Assembly (NCBI RefSeq): GCF_002025705.1
Contig: NZ_CP018846.1
Span: 1,293,501 to 1,357,500 of the forward strand
Direction of reading: 5' to 3'
DNA: 64,000 nucleotides
Source of the DNA: Pseudomonas putida
Lineage (GTDB): Bacteria; Pseudomonadota; Gammaproteobacteria; Pseudomonadales; Pseudomonadaceae
The notes under the pieces are model-generated. The model did no database searches and was not told where the DNA came from. It saw nothing but the letters and a program-made list of their open reading frames with translations. The position numbers and the translations under genes were made by a program. Of the stretch, positions 48,635 to 58,021 are shown in pieces; the stretch's first letter is position 1, and each line of letters begins with the position of its first letter.

Positions 48635-49920
48635 TGAAACAACGATCCCTGGGCGAGTGGCTCGCCTACCTCGAGCAGTTGCACCCCTCGGCCATCGACA
48701 TGGGCCTGGAGCGGTCGCAGAAGGTGCTTGCCCGGCTGGCGCTGGGCAAGCTGGCGCCACGCGTGGTAACGGTGACTGGCACCAACGGCAAAGGCTCGAC
48801 CTGCGCCTTCGTGGCCTCGCTGCTGCGCGCCCAGGGGCTGAAGGTGGGCGTGTACAGCTCGCCTCACCTGCTGCGCTACAACGAACGGGTAGTGATCGAT
48901 GGCCGTGAAGCCAGCGATGAGCGCCTGTGCGAAGCCTTCGCCGCCGTCGAGGCGGCGCGGGGCGAAATTTCCCTGACCTACTTCGAGATGGGCACGCTGG
49001 CGGCGTTCTGGTTGTTCTACCAGTCGCAGCTGGATGCCGTGGTGCTCGAAGTGGGCCTCGGTGGCCGCCTGGACACCGTGAACGTGGTAGATGCCGACCT
49101 GGCGCTGGTGACCAGCATCGGCGTTGACCATGTCGACTACCTGGGCGATACCCGCGAGCTGGTGGCCTTCGAGAAGGCCGGCATCTTCCGCCAGGGCAAA
49201 CCGGCATTGTGCGGTGATCTCGATCCACCACAACCGCTGCTGGACAAGGCCGCCGAACTGGCTGCGCCGCTGTTCCTGCGCGGCCGTGATTTCGATCTGG
49301 CAAGCAGCGAAGCTGGCTGGGACTGGCGCGGGGTCACGGTAGACGGCAAGCCGGTCGAGCTGCATGGCCTGCCGCTGCTCGACCTGCCTATGGAGAACGC
49401 TAGCCTGGCCTTGCAGGCCTACCTGCTGATGGGCTTGCCGTGGGATGCCCGGCAGATCCGCCAGGCCTTGCTCGACACCCGCATCACCGGGCGCCTCGAT
49501 CGTCGTCAGTTGACCTGGCAGGGCCGGGCTGTGGAACTGCTGCTGGATGTCGGGCATAACCCGCATGCTGCGGAGTATCTGGCCCGGCGTCTGGCCGCGC
49601 GCCCGCTGAAAGGTCGTCGCCTGGCGGTGTTCGGCCTGCTTGCCGACAAGGACCTGCAGGGTGTCATCGCGCCGCTGCATGGGCTGGTCGACGACTGGGC
49701 GGTTGCGCCTCTGCACACGCCACGCAGCCGTCCGGCTGCCGAATTGGCCGCTGCCTTGACGAACCACGGCGCTGCGGTGAAGTCTTACGCCAGCGTCGAC
49801 GCCGCCCTTGAAGGGCAATGCGCGCAGGCGACGGCGGATGACCAGATTCTGCTGTTCGGTTCGTTTTTCTGTGTCGCCGAGGCCCTGGAATGGCTGGAGC
49901 GGCAGGCCCTGGAGGGGTGA
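48634..49920 (+). CDS. folC: Folylpolyglutamate/dihydrofolate synthase
   Basis: FolC (428 residues) adds glutamate to dihydropteroate and to folates. The P-loop is VTVTGTNGKGSTCAF, and YFEMGTLAAFWLF and LEVGLGGRLDTVN are Mur-ligase-fold family motifs. ATG at 48634 overlaps the accD stop by one base. Together with pabC it makes a second folate gene in this window. The next gene follows after four bases. Confidence 0.96.
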   Translation: MKQRSLGEWLAYLEQLHPSAIDMGLERSQKVLARLALGKLAPRVVTVTGTNGKGSTCAFVASLLRAQGLKVGVYSSPHLLRYNERVVIDGREASDERLCEAFAAVEAARGEISLTYFEMGTLAAFWLFYQSQLDAVVLEVGLGGRLDTVNVVDADLALVTSIGVDHVDYLGDTRELVAFEKAGIFRQGKPALCGDLDPPQPLLDKAAELAAPLFLRGRDFDLASSEAGWDWRGVTVDGKPVELHGLPLLDLPMENASLALQAYLLMGLPWDARQIRQALLDTRITGRLDRRQLTWQGRAVELLLDVGHNPHAAEYLARRLAARPLKGRRLAVFGLLADKDLQGVIAPLHGLVDDWAVAPLHTPRSRPAAELAAALTNHGAAVKSYASVDAALEGQCAQATADDQILLFGSFFCVAEALEWLERQALEG

Positions 49921-49924
49921 CTAG

Positions 49925-50599
49925 ATGGCAGTGCTGGACAAAGGGATGAAACAGCGCATGGTGGGTGCGTTGGTGCTGGTGGCGCTGGCGGTGATCTTCC
50001 TGCCGATGCTGTTCACCCGCCAGGACGAGATGCGCCAGGTGCGTGTCGACGCCCCGCAGGCGCCGGCCATGCCGAGCCTGCCGGAGGTCAAGGTCGAGCA
50101 GGTGGCAGTGCCTGAGCCGCAGCCGCTGCCGGAGGAGCCCCAGCAGCAGCCGGTGGTGGTCAACGAGTCGACAGCGCCGGTGAGGACGCCGAGCCAGCCG
50201 ATCACGCCGTCGCCGCAGACCCAGCCTCAGCCCCAGGTGCAAGCTCAGCCCAAGCCGCAGACGCCTGTGCCGACGCCAGCGCCCGCGCCAGCACCTGCAG
50301 CCAAGGCGACTGCGCCGGTAGCGTCTGCACCTGCGCCGTCGAAGATCGACGTCAATGGCTTGCCGGTGAGCTGGTCGATCCAGCTGGCCAGCCTGTCCAG
50401 CCGGGCCGGCGCCGAGAACCTGCAGAAGACCCTGCGCAGCCAGGGCTACAACGCCTATATCCGCTCGGCTGGTGGCATGAACCGGGTGTATGTCGGCCCG
50501 CTGATCGAGCGAGCCGAAGCTGACAGGCTGAAAGACGTGATCAACCGCCAGCAGAAGCTCAATGGCTTCGTGACGCGATTCCAGCCTGAAAAAGGCTGA
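49925..50599 (+). CDS. SPOR-domain protein (DedD-like)
   Basis: This 224-residue protein has a short cytoplasmic tail, one membrane helix (MVGALVLVALAVIFLPMLF), a Pro/Gln-rich linker of about 90 residues and a C-terminal SPOR domain (SWSIQLASLSSRAGAENLQKTLRSQG). SPOR domains bind denuded glycan at the division septum. Location after folC and before cvpA matches DedD of E. coli. The low-complexity linker is typical and is not a sign of damage. Confidence 0.93.
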   Translation: MAVLDKGMKQRMVGALVLVALAVIFLPMLFTRQDEMRQVRVDAPQAPAMPSLPEVKVEQVAVPEPQPLPEEPQQQPVVVNESTAPVRTPSQPITPSPQTQPQPQVQAQPKPQTPVPTPAPAPAPAAKATAPVASAPAPSKIDVNGLPVSWSIQLASLSSRAGAENLQKTLRSQGYNAYIRSAGGMNRVYVGPLIERAEADRLKDVINRQQKLNGFVTRFQPEKG

Positions 50600-50620
50600 G
50601 GCTGCGCACTGCCGCCATTG

Positions 50621-50759
50621 TAGGAGCGGCCTTGCCGGGGCGCCGGACCGGTCGGAAAGGGGCGCGAAGCGGCCCCAGGATTTCAGCGAAAACTCGCGAA
50701 TTGCCGGGGCTGCTTTGCAGCCCTTTCCGACCGGTCCGGCGCCCCGGCAAGGCCGCTCA
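50621..50759. repeat. REP pair with enlarged GC-rich stems
   Basis: Left about 50621-50676 and right 50703-50758. Both include GCCGGGGCGCC-GGACCGGTCGG in place of the short TGTGTCGCG part of the common subtype. The arms pair almost perfectly. A similar pair is at 61370-61493. Confidence 0.9.
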
Positions 50760-50837
50760 CAAAAGGGCGCCGCAGGCCTGAAAACCTGACCCGCCGATCC
50801 ACCTGACATTCCGCTTACTCCCAGCCTTTCGCTCTGG

Positions 50838-50843
50838 TAAAAT
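50838..50843 (+). promoter_or_regulatory. -10 box (TAAAAT) ahead of cvpA
   Basis: TAAAAT lies 30 bases before the cvpA GTG. The -35 region (TTACTC) is weak, so confidence is modest. Confidence 0.4.
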
Positions 50844-50873
50844 GCGCCGCCTCAAACGTCTGCAGGCAGCACC

Positions 50874-51431
50874 GTGGCCTTTACCCTGGTTGATTGGGCG
50901 ATCATCGCGATCATCGCCGTCTCCACACTGATCAGTCTCAAGCGCGGCTTCGTCAAGGAGGCCTTGTCCCTGCTCATCTGGATCGTTGCGGGGGCGGTCG
51001 CCTGGATGTTCGGCGGGTCGCTTTCGGTGTACCTTGAAAGCTACATCCAGACACCGTCGATGCGCATCATCGCCGGCTGCGCCATTCTTTTCGTCGCCAC
51101 CCTGCTGGTGGGGGCCATGCTCAACTTCCTCATCGGCGAGCTGATCCGCGTGACCGGGCTGTCCGGTACCGATCGTTTCCTCGGCATGGCCTTTGGCGCC
51201 GCGCGCGGGGGCTTGCTGGTGGTGGTGGCCGTCGGGCTGCTCAGCCTGGGGCCGGTGCAACAAGACACCTGGTGGCAGGAATCACGCCTGATACCACAGT
51301 TTCTATTGGTCGCTGACTGGTCGAAAAACCTGATCCTGGGTTTCACCGGGCAGTGGACTTCCAGTGGGCTGATCAGCGCTCCGGCTGATCTTCCATTCAA
51401 GGAGCAGTTGCTCGGGCCGGCAAAGCCCTGA
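50874..51431 (+). CDS. cvpA: CvpA-family membrane protein
   Basis: This 185-residue inner-membrane protein has four hydrophobic helices, beginning TLVDWAIIAIIAVSTLISLKRGFVKE. The family is named for colicin V production and is conserved next to purF; the molecular role is not settled. GTG at 50874 is the start. purF follows after 42 bases and is likely co-transcribed. Confidence 0.93.
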   Translation: MAFTLVDWAIIAIIAVSTLISLKRGFVKEALSLLIWIVAGAVAWMFGGSLSVYLESYIQTPSMRIIAGCAILFVATLLVGAMLNFLIGELIRVTGLSGTDRFLGMAFGAARGGLLVVVAVGLLSLGPVQQDTWWQESRLIPQFLLVADWSKNLILGFTGQWTSSGLISAPADLPFKEQLLGPAKP

Positions 51432-51473
51432 GCGCTGTTCGTTCTAGTTTCATCAAAGTAGGGGTTGCGTCGC

Positions 51474-52979
51474 ATGTGTGGCATCGTCGGTATCGTCGGT
51501 AAGTCGAACGTCAATCAGGCGCTGTATGACGCGCTTACGGTCCTCCAGCACCGCGGCCAGGACGCTGCCGGTATCGTGACCAGCCACGACGGCCGGTTGT
51601 TCCTGCGCAAGGATAATGGCCTGGTGCGCGACGTGTTCCAGCAGCGCCACATGCAGCGCCTGGTCGGCAGCATCGGCATCGGCCACGTGCGCTACCCGAC
51701 CGCGGGCAGCTCGACTTCGGCCGAAGCCCAGCCGTTCTACGTCAACTCGCCATACGGCATCACCCTGGCGCACAACGGCAACCTGACCAACGTCGAGCAG
51801 CTGGCCAAGGAGATCTACGAGTCCGATCTGCGCCACGTCAACACCAATTCCGACTCGGAAGTGCTGCTGAACGTGTTCGCCCATGAGCTGGCCGTGCGTG
51901 GCAAGCTGCAGCCGACCGAAGAAGACGTGTTTGCGGCAGTCTCCCACGTGCACAGCCGCTGCGTCGGTGGCTATGCGGTGGTCGCGATGATCACCGGCTA
52001 CGGTATCGTCGGTTTCCGTGACCCGCATGGCATTCGCCCGGTAGTGTTCGGCCAGCGCCACACCGACGAAGGCGTGGAGTACATGATCGCCTCGGAAAGC
52101 GTTGCCCTGGATGTGCTCGGTTTCACCCTGATCCGCGACCTGGCGCCAGGCGAAGCGGTATACATCACCGAAGAAGGCCAGCTGTTCACCAAGCAGTGTG
52201 CCGACGCGCCGAAGCTGCAGCCGTGCATCTTCGAGCACGTCTACCTGGCTCGCCCGGACTCGATCATCGACGGTATCTCGGTGTACAAGGCCCGTCTGCG
52301 CATGGGTGAAAAGCTCGCCGACAAGATCATGCGCGAGCGCCCGGAGCACGATATCGACGTGGTCATCCCGATTCCGGACACCAGCCGTACTGCCGCGCTG
52401 GAACTGGCCAACCGCCTGGGCGTGAAGTTCCGCGAAGGCTTCGTCAAGAACCGCTACATCGGCCGTACCTTCATCATGCCTGGCCAGGCTGCGCGCAAGA
52501 AGTCGGTGCGCCAGAAGCTCAACGCCATCGAGCTGGAGTTCCGCGGCAAGAACGTGATGCTGGTGGACGACTCGATCGTGCGCGGCACCACCTGCAAGCA
52601 GATCATCCAGATGGCCCGCGAAGCCGGCGCCAAGAACGTCTACTTCTGCTCCGCAGCCCCTGCGGTGCGCTACCCCAACGTCTACGGCATCGACATGCCG
52701 AGTGTTCACGAACTGATCGCCCACAACCGTACCACCGAACAGGTGGCCGAGTTGATCGGCGCCGACTGGCTGGTCTACCAGGACCTGCCAGACCTCATCG
52801 ACTCGGTCGGTGGCGGCAAGATCAAGATCGATCACTTCGATTGCGCGGTGTTCAACGGTGAATACGTCACCGGCGACATCGATGAAGCCTACCTCGACCG
52901 CATCGAGCAGGCCCGTAACGACTTGGCCAAGGTCAAGAACCAGGCGGTCAGCGCGATCATCGACCTCTACAACAACTGA
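51474..52979 (+). CDS. purF: Amidophosphoribosyltransferase
   Basis: PurF (501 residues) makes phosphoribosylamine from PRPP and glutamine, the first committed step of purine synthesis. The Ntn-type N terminus is MCGIVGIVG, with Cys as nucleophile after Met removal. The PRPP site is [20 protein letters not shown] at 51474 is fixed by that Cys; the frame is open to 51465. It is followed 15 bases later by metZ. Confidence 0.97.
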   Translation: MCGIVGIVGKSNVNQALYDALTVLQHRGQDAAGIVTSHDGRLFLRKDNGLVRDVFQQRHMQRLVGSIGIGHVRYPTAGSSTSAEAQPFYVNSPYGITLAHNGNLTNVEQLAKEIYESDLRHVNTNSDSEVLLNVFAHELAVRGKLQPTEEDVFAAVSHVHSRCVGGYAVVAMITGYGIVGFRDPHGIRPVVFGQRHTDEGVEYMIASESVALDVLGFTLIRDLAPGEAVYITEEGQLFTKQCADAPKLQPCIFEHVYLARPDSIIDGISVYKARLRMGEKLADKIMRERPEHDIDVVIPIPDTSRTAALELANRLGVKFREGFVKNRYIGRTFIMPGQAARKKSVRQKLNAIELEFRGKNVMLVDDSIVRGTTCKQIIQMAREAGAKNVYFCSAAPAVRYPNVYGIDMPSVHELIAHNRTTEQVAELIGADWLVYQDLPDLIDSVGGGKIKIDHFDCAVFNGEYVTGDIDEAYLDRIEQARNDLAKVKNQAVSAIIDLYNN

Positions 52980-52994
52980 TTTGGGAGCGACGGC

Positions 52995-54206
52995 ATGACG
53001 GATCAATGGGATGCCGGACGACTGGACAGTGACCTCGAGGGTGTCGGTTTCGACACCCTGGCGGTGCGCGCCGGTCAAAACCGTACACCGGAGGCCGAGC
53101 ACAGCGAAGCGCTGTTCCTGACCTCCAGCTATGTGTTCCGCACGGCGGCCGACGCCGCTGCGCGCTTTGCCGGCGAAACGCCGGGCAATGTCTACTCGCG
53201 CTATACCAACCCGACCGTGCGTGCGTTCGAAGAGCGCCTGGCGGCCATGGAGGGTGCAGAGCAGGCCGTGGGCACTTCCACCGGCATGGCGGCGATCCTT
53301 GCCGTGGTCATGTCTCTGTGCAGCGCTGGTGACCACGTGCTGGTGTCGCAGAGCGTGTTCGGCTCGACCATCAGCCTGTTCGAGAAGTACTTCAAGCGCT
53401 TCGGCGTGCAGGTGGACTACGTGCCACTGGTCGACCTCGCTGGCTGGGAAAAGGCCATCAAGGACAACACCAAGCTGCTGATCGTCGAATCGCCGTCCAA
53501 CCCGCTGGCCGAACTGGTCGACATCCGTGCGCTGGCTGAAATTGCCCACGCCCGTGGCGCCATGCTGGTGGTAGACAACTGCTTCAGCACCCCGGCCTTG
53601 CAGCAACCGCTCAAGCTCGGTGCCGACATCGTGTTCCACTCGGCCACCAAGTTCATCGATGGCCAGGGCCGTTGCATGGGTGGCGTGGTTGCCGGCCGCG
53701 CCGAGCAGATGAAAGAAGTGGTGGGCTTCCTGCGTACCGCCGGGCCGACCCTCAGCCCGTTCAATGCCTGGATCTTCACCAAGGGCCTGGAAACCCTCAA
53801 GCTGCGCATGCGTGCGCACTGCGAGAGCGCCCAGCTGCTGGCCGAGTGGCTGGAGCAACAGGATGGCGTGGAGAAGGTGCATTACGCCGGCCTGCCGAGC
53901 CACCCGCAGCACGAACTGGCCAAGCGCCAGATGAGCGGCTTTGGTGCGGTGGTCAGCTTCGAGGTCAAAGGCGGCAAAGAGGGCGCCTGGCGCTTCATCG
54001 ATGCGACCCGGGTGATTTCGATCACCACCAACCTCGGCGACAGCAAGACGACCATCGCCCACCCGGCCACCACCTCCCACGGCCGCCTTACGCCGCAAGA
54101 GCGTGAAGCGGCGGGCATTCGCGACAGCCTGATCCGGGTTGCCGTGGGCCTGGAAGACGTGGCTGACCTGCAGGCGGACCTCGCCCGTGGGTTGGCGGTG
54201 CTGTGA
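52995..54206 (+). CDS. metZ: O-succinylhomoserine sulfhydrylase
   Basis: MetZ (403 residues) is a fold-type I PLP enzyme of the Cys/Met metabolism family that uses sulfide directly to form homocysteine. Motifs are [19 protein letters not shown], the PLP Asp in [15 protein letters not shown] and the PLP Lys in [12 protein letters not shown]. Position directly after purF is characteristic of Pseudomonas metZ and supports this name over MetB or MetY. Its stop overlaps the SDR start by one base. Confidence 0.95.
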   Translation: MTDQWDAGRLDSDLEGVGFDTLAVRAGQNRTPEAEHSEALFLTSSYVFRTAADAAARFAGETPGNVYSRYTNPTVRAFEERLAAMEGAEQAVGTSTGMAAILAVVMSLCSAGDHVLVSQSVFGSTISLFEKYFKRFGVQVDYVPLVDLAGWEKAIKDNTKLLIVESPSNPLAELVDIRALAEIAHARGAMLVVDNCFSTPALQQPLKLGADIVFHSATKFIDGQGRCMGGVVAGRAEQMKEVVGFLRTAGPTLSPFNAWIFTKGLETLKLRMRAHCESAQLLAEWLEQQDGVEKVHYAGLPSHPQHELAKRQMSGFGAVVSFEVKGGKEGAWRFIDATRVISITTNLGDSKTTIAHPATTSHGRLTPQEREAAGIRDSLIRVAVGLEDVADLQADLARGLAVL

Positions 54207-54976
54207 TGGAAATCCGAGGCGGTGTGCCAGGCCATAACGGTCGGGTTGCCCTGGTCACCGGTGCCGCCCGCGGCATCGGCCTGGGCATTGCCGCCTGGCT
54301 TATCTGCGAAGGTTGGCAAGTGGTGCTCAGCGACCTTGACCGCCAGCGCGGCAACAAGGTTGCCAAGGCCTTGGGCGAGAACGCCTGGTTCATCACCATG
54401 GACGTGGCCGACGAAGCCCAGGTCAGTGCCGGTGTGTCCGAGGTGCTCGGCCAGTTCGGGCGGCTGGATGCGCTGGTGTGCAACGCGGCAATCGCCAACC
54501 CGCACAACCAGACCCTGGAAAGCCTGAGCCTGGCGCAGTGGAACCGGGTGCTGGCGGTCAACCTCAATGGCCCCATGCTGCTGGCCAAGCATTGTGCGCC
54601 GTACCTGCGTGCGCACAATGGCGCAATCGTCAACCTGACCTCGACCCGTGCCCGGCAGTCCGAGCCGGACACCGAGGCCTATGCGGCGAGCAAGGGCGGC
54701 CTGGTGGCCTTGACCCATGCCCTGGCCATGAGCCTGGGCCCGGAGATCCGCGTCAATGCGGTGAGCCCGGGCTGGATCGATGCGCGTGACCCTTCCCAGC
54801 GCCGTGCCGAGCCGTTGACCGATGCCGATCATGCCCAGCATCCGACCGGCAGGGTAGGGACCGTGGAAGATGTTGCGGCCATGGTCGCCTGGCTGCTGTC
54901 GCGCCAGGCCGGGTTCGTTACCGGCCAGGAGTTCGTGGTCGACGGCGGCATGACCCGCAAGATGATCTACACCTGA
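54206..54976 (+). CDS. Short-chain dehydrogenase/reductase
   Basis: This 256-residue classical SDR has cofactor motif [17 protein letters not shown]-equivalent VCNAAIANP, and catalytic Ser/Tyr/Lys in LTSTRARQS and EAYAASKGG. The C terminus [16 protein letters not shown] is typical. The acidic residue after the second strand (SDLD) suggests NAD rather than NADP. The substrate is unknown. It overlaps metZ by one base (ATG at 54206) and is followed by a terminator. Confidence 0.9.
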   Translation: MEIRGGVPGHNGRVALVTGAARGIGLGIAAWLICEGWQVVLSDLDRQRGNKVAKALGENAWFITMDVADEAQVSAGVSEVLGQFGRLDALVCNAAIANPHNQTLESLSLAQWNRVLAVNLNGPMLLAKHCAPYLRAHNGAIVNLTSTRARQSEPDTEAYAASKGGLVALTHALAMSLGPEIRVNAVSPGWIDARDPSQRRAEPLTDADHAQHPTGRVGTVEDVAAMVAWLLSRQAGFVTGQEFVVDGGMTRKMIYT

Positions 54977-54993
54977 GCAGGCAGCCATAAGGC

Positions 54994-55016
54994 AAGGGGA
55001 CCGAAAGGTCCCTTTT
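54994..55016 (+). terminator. Terminator of the metZ-SDR transcript
   Basis: AAGGGGACC-GAAA-GGTCCCTTTT, with further T residues, lies 18 bases after the SDR stop. Confidence 0.85.
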
Positions 55017-55054
55017 CCGTTTTTGCCTTTTTTGAAAAAAAATCAACGGGGCTA

Positions 55055-55083
55055 TTGACTTAGCTTCGGTACCTGCGTAAATT
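55055..55083 (+). promoter_or_regulatory. Sigma-70 promoter of the tRNA-Val/Asp array
   Basis: TTGACT (55055-55060), a 17-base spacer and TAAATT (55078-55083) lie 41 bases before tRNA-Val. An A/T-rich stretch directly upstream may act as an UP element. Confidence 0.75.
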
Positions 55084-55124
55084 TCGCGGCCTCAGCGAAG
55101 CAAACGCAACAAGCAACATCGCGA

Positions 55125-55200
55125 GGGTGATTAGCTCAGCCGGGAGAGCATCTGCCTTACAAGCAGAGGGTCGGCGGTTCGATCCCGTCATCACCCACCA
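55125..55200 (+). tRNA. tRNA-Val (TAC)
   Basis: This 76-base cloverleaf has anticodon TAC (loop CTTACAA) and CCA encoded. Confidence 0.97.
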
Positions 55201-55267
55201 CTTCCTGAGATTGTTTCTAGCGCTGGACGCTTCTGATGAAGCCGATAGCCGGAGAGAAACGCACTGC

Positions 55268-55344
55268 GCAGCGGTAGTTCAGTCGGTTAGAATACCGGCC
55301 TGTCACGCCGGGGGTCGCGGGTTCGAGTCCCGTCCGCTGCGCCA
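55268..55344 (+). tRNA. tRNA-Asp (GTC), copy 1
   Basis: This 77-base cloverleaf has anticodon GTC (loop CTGTCAC) and CCA encoded. Confidence 0.97.
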
Positions 55345-55443
55345 TTTTTCAGTAACAGATGGGTGCCTGGCACCGGTCTGAAGCCGAAGGCAAAACGCCT
55401 GAGGCTGATCCCAGTTTCAATCAGGCGCAAGCCTGAACGATAC

Positions 55444-55520
55444 GCAGCGGTAGTTCAGTCGGTTAGAATACCGGCCTGTCACGCCGGGGGTCGCGGGTTC
55501 GAGTCCCGTCCGCTGCGCCA
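55444..55520 (+). tRNA. tRNA-Asp (GTC), copy 2
   Basis: It is identical to copy 1. A conserved ATACGCAGCGG context precedes it, shared with copy 3. Confidence 0.97.
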
Positions 55521-55565
55521 TCTTCGTTTCGAGGTCCCTAGAACACCTTGAAGCAAACACAAATG

Positions 55566-55590
55566 AAGCGATCTGATGTCGCTTTTTTTG
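55566..55590 (+). terminator. Terminator-like hairpin after tRNA-Asp copy 2
   Basis: AAGCGA-TCTGATG-TCGCTT is followed by T residues. It lies before the third tRNA-Asp, so transcription of that copy depends on read-through or its own promoter. Confidence 0.7.
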
Positions 55591-55660
55591 TGCCTGCCCT
55601 GAGGCCATCGCGCCGGAAGGGTAGACCCAGGTTTCAATCGGGCGCAAGCCTGAATGATAC

Positions 55661-55737
55661 GCAGCGGTAGTTCAGCCGGTTAGAATACCGGCCTGTCACG
55701 CCGGGGGTCGCGGGTTCGAGTCCCGTCCGCTGCGCCA
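55661..55737 (+). tRNA. tRNA-Asp (GTC), copy 3
   Basis: It has the same length and anticodon as the others but carries C instead of T at position 16 in the D-loop (base 55676). Confidence 0.97.
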
Positions 55738-55777
55738 TCTTCGTTTCAAGGCCCCTTGAACGCCTTGAAGCAACGAG

Positions 55778-55806
55778 AAAGCGACCTTCGGGTCGCTTTT
55801 TTCGTT
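55778..55806 (+). terminator. Terminator of the tRNA-Val/Asp array
   Basis: AAAGCGACC-TTC-GGGTCGCTTTTTT closes the array with a perfect eight- to nine-bp stem. Confidence 0.9.
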
Positions 55807-55927
55807 TCTGGGCCTCGGCGATGACCAGATTTACACGAACCTGACAGACTCTTCACCGATCAACGGTTCCTGTGCTTGCCTGCTGTGATGCACAATAGGC
55901 CTCTTTTTGACTTACCCGGAATTCGCA

Positions 55928-56752
55928 ATGACCAGATCATCCGTCTTTGGTGCGCTCGGGCTGGCCCTGGTGCTGGCGGGCGTGACCGGTTGCTCCTCGA
56001 AGAAAGCCGCCATCTACGAGCACGAGAACTTCGACGATTCGGGGACCTATTCGCGCAGCTTCCCGGTGACCGATGCCGGCTCCTGCGAAGCGGCCCGCCG
56101 TGCGTTGCTCAGCCAGGGTTACATCATCACCAGCAGTGGCGCCAACCAGGTAATGGGCAACAAGAGCTTCCAGCAGAACAGCGAAAACCACCTGCAGATC
56201 AGCTTCAACGTGACCTGTGCGCCAGATGTCAACGACGACAAGCGTTCGACCATGTTCGCCAACGCCCTGCAGGACCGCTACAGTCTGAAGAAGTCCAACA
56301 GCTCGGCCAGCCTGGGTGTCGGTGTGCTCGGCTCGGTATCCATGCCGATTGGCTCCAGCGACGACTCGATGGTCAAGGTCGCCAGCGAGACGGTGACGGC
56401 GGCCCAGTTCTACGACCGTTACTTCGCCCTTGTCGAAAGTTTCCTGCCCAAGCCGAAGAAGGTCGCCAAGGCCAAGGTCGAGGCGCCTGTCGTCAAGCCC
56501 GAAAAGCCCGCGCCAGACCTGGGCTTGCCGGAGCAGGCAGCGGTGGCGCCTGCAGCCGCACCGCCAACGGCTGCCCCCTTGGTTGAAACCACTCCCGCAC
56601 CTGCGGCGGTTGCCCCTGCCAGTGAAGCAGTTGCCAAGCCGGTGGTCGATGACAGCCAGGGTTCGCAACCGGTGGCGCCGCCAGCGGAGGCTGCACCGAT
56701 TCAGGTGCAGCAGGACGCGCAGCCTGCTGCGCCGGCACCGTCGTCGCTTTAA
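55928..56752 (+). CDS. DUF2242-like lipoprotein
   Basis: This 274-residue protein has a signal peptide and lipobox VTGC, with Cys at about residue 23 in mature CSSKKAAIYEHENFDD. The core (residues about 35-170) matches what I know of DUF2242. The remaining third is a Pro/Ala/Glu-rich, probably disordered tail. ATG at 55928 gives a proper lipoprotein signal; a longer frame from 55907 does not. Function is unknown. Confidence 0.82.
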   Translation: MTRSSVFGALGLALVLAGVTGCSSKKAAIYEHENFDDSGTYSRSFPVTDAGSCEAARRALLSQGYIITSSGANQVMGNKSFQQNSENHLQISFNVTCAPDVNDDKRSTMFANALQDRYSLKKSNSSASLGVGVLGSVSMPIGSSDDSMVKVASETVTAAQFYDRYFALVESFLPKPKKVAKAKVEAPVVKPEKPAPDLGLPEQAAVAPAAAPPTAAPLVETTPAPAAVAPASEAVAKPVVDDSQGSQPVAPPAEAAPIQVQQDAQPAAPAPSSL

Positions 56753-56893
56753 TTAGCTGTTACAGATGAGCGGCGATAAGTTCCTGAACACCTGCTACGT
56801 TTACCACTCATGAGCTTGTCATCAATCCTTCACCCGGTTCCCTTAGGTTGAAGGCATGACCAACGAAGACAGATGAGTAGAGGACGCAGGGCG

Positions 56894-56980
56894 ATGGATG
56901 ATTATCAGGAAGAGCTGCTCGAATTTCAGGCTTACGAACTGGACCCGCCAGAACCGGCAGACGACGCCACAGAGCTCTAA
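56894..56980 (+). CDS. Possible small acidic protein (28 residues)
   Basis: ATG at 56894 opens a frame encoding MDDYQEELLEFQAYELD and an acidic, Pro-containing tail ending ATEL. AGAGGA nine bases upstream is a good ribosome-binding site. An in-frame ATG at 56873 would give 35 residues. The acidic, aromatic-rich composition looks non-random. It overlaps the stop region of the convergent AraC gene by four bases. I do not recognise a function. Confidence 0.5.
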   Translation: MDDYQEELLEFQAYELDPPEPADDATEL

Positions 56981-58017
56981 CCTGCCCGCCGCTGATTGCG
57001 GCGAAACTCCCCCGGCGTAAGGCCCGTCCAGCGCTTGAATGCGCGCTGGAAGGCCTCTGCCGATGCAAACCCCAACAGATAGGCAATTTCGCCAAAGGCC
57101 AGCTCTGTATCGCGGATATAGGCTTCGGCAAGGTCGCGCCGTGTGTCATTGAGCAGGTCGCGAAAACGCGTGCCTTCTTCAGCCAGTTTGCGCCGCAGTG
57201 TCCAGGTGGGCAGTTGCAGGTGCAATGCCACCTCTTCCAGGTCGGGTTCACGGCCGCCATTGAGCAACGGCCCGAGCAGATGGGTTATACGCTCGCCCAG
57301 GCTGCGTACCCGGGTGCGCTGGAGCATCTGCGCTTCACACAACTGCAGCAGGTGGGCGAAGGTGCTCGGGCAGTGCTGTGGGTTGGCCAGCTCGAGCGTG
57401 CTGCGGCTCAGGCGCAAGCGGTTGGCGCTGGCAGCGAACTGCACGGGTGTGCTGCAAAGGGGTTGATACCTGGCGGCGTAGCCGGGTGCATCGAATTCGA
57501 CTTCCAGGCGCTCGGCCTGCAAAGGGGTGCCAGCCAGGGCGGCGAGCTGAGCCAGCCAGCCGGCCAGCAGCGAATCGACCACAAAGCGGTTGTAGTCGTT
57601 GTAGGGGCTGATCGAATAAAAGCGCAGCCATGCGCCCTGGGCGTCTTCCTGGTAGCTGGAATGGCCACGATAGTTGGCGGCGTAAAGTGGCTCGAAACGC
57701 AGCAGCGTGCGTGCAGCCTCTCCCAGGGTCGGTGCCTGACCTGCTGTGACGCCCGCCAAACCGGCCTGGGCCAGGCGACTGAGTTGCCCCATGCGCAAGC
57801 CCAGCGCAGGCTCGCCACACAGCGCGATGGCCGCATGCCCCAAGTGCATGTAGCGCGGGATCGACAGGCGCGCACCGGCTTCGGCCAGGCGTGCGGCATC
57901 AAGCCCGTACTGCTGCAACAGCGACTCCGGATCATGGCCCAGTTCGCGCAGCGCCTCGGCAAGAGGCTGGACGAAACCTACCGAAAGGTCGCCCAGGCGC
58001 ACGCGGGGGCGGCTCAT
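56977..58017 (-). CDS. AraC-family transcriptional regulator
   Basis: This 346-residue protein has an N-terminal sensory domain of the arabinose-binding-like AraC type found in Pseudomonas regulators such as OruR. Two C-terminal helix-turn-helix units follow (DLEEVALHLQLPTWTLRRKLAEEG and GEIAYLLGFASAEAFQRAFKRWTGLTP). The effector is unknown. It precedes, in the same direction as, no target gene in the window; the nitrilase-like gene upstream of it ends five bases before its start, so the two form a unit. Confidence 0.88.
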   Translation of the reverse strand: MSRPRVRLGDLSVGFVQPLAEALRELGHDPESLLQQYGLDAARLAEAGARLSIPRYMHLGHAAIALCGEPALGLRMGQLSRLAQAGLAGVTAGQAPTLGEAARTLLRFEPLYAANYRGHSSYQEDAQGAWLRFYSISPYNDYNRFVVDSLLAGWLAQLAALAGTPLQAERLEVEFDAPGYAARYQPLCSTPVQFAASANRLRLSRSTLELANPQHCPSTFAHLLQLCEAQMLQRTRVRSLGERITHLLGPLLNGGREPDLEEVALHLQLPTWTLRRKLAEEGTRFRDLLNDTRRDLAEAYIRDTELAFGEIAYLLGFASAEAFQRAFKRWTGLTPGEFRRNQRRAG

Positions 58018-58021
58018 GTGC

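Noticed and set aside
51453..54098. Minus-strand frame of 881 codons
   Set aside because: It is antisense to purF and metZ, both with intact catalytic motifs. The peptide has the His/Gln/Arg-rich composition typical of antisense translation.
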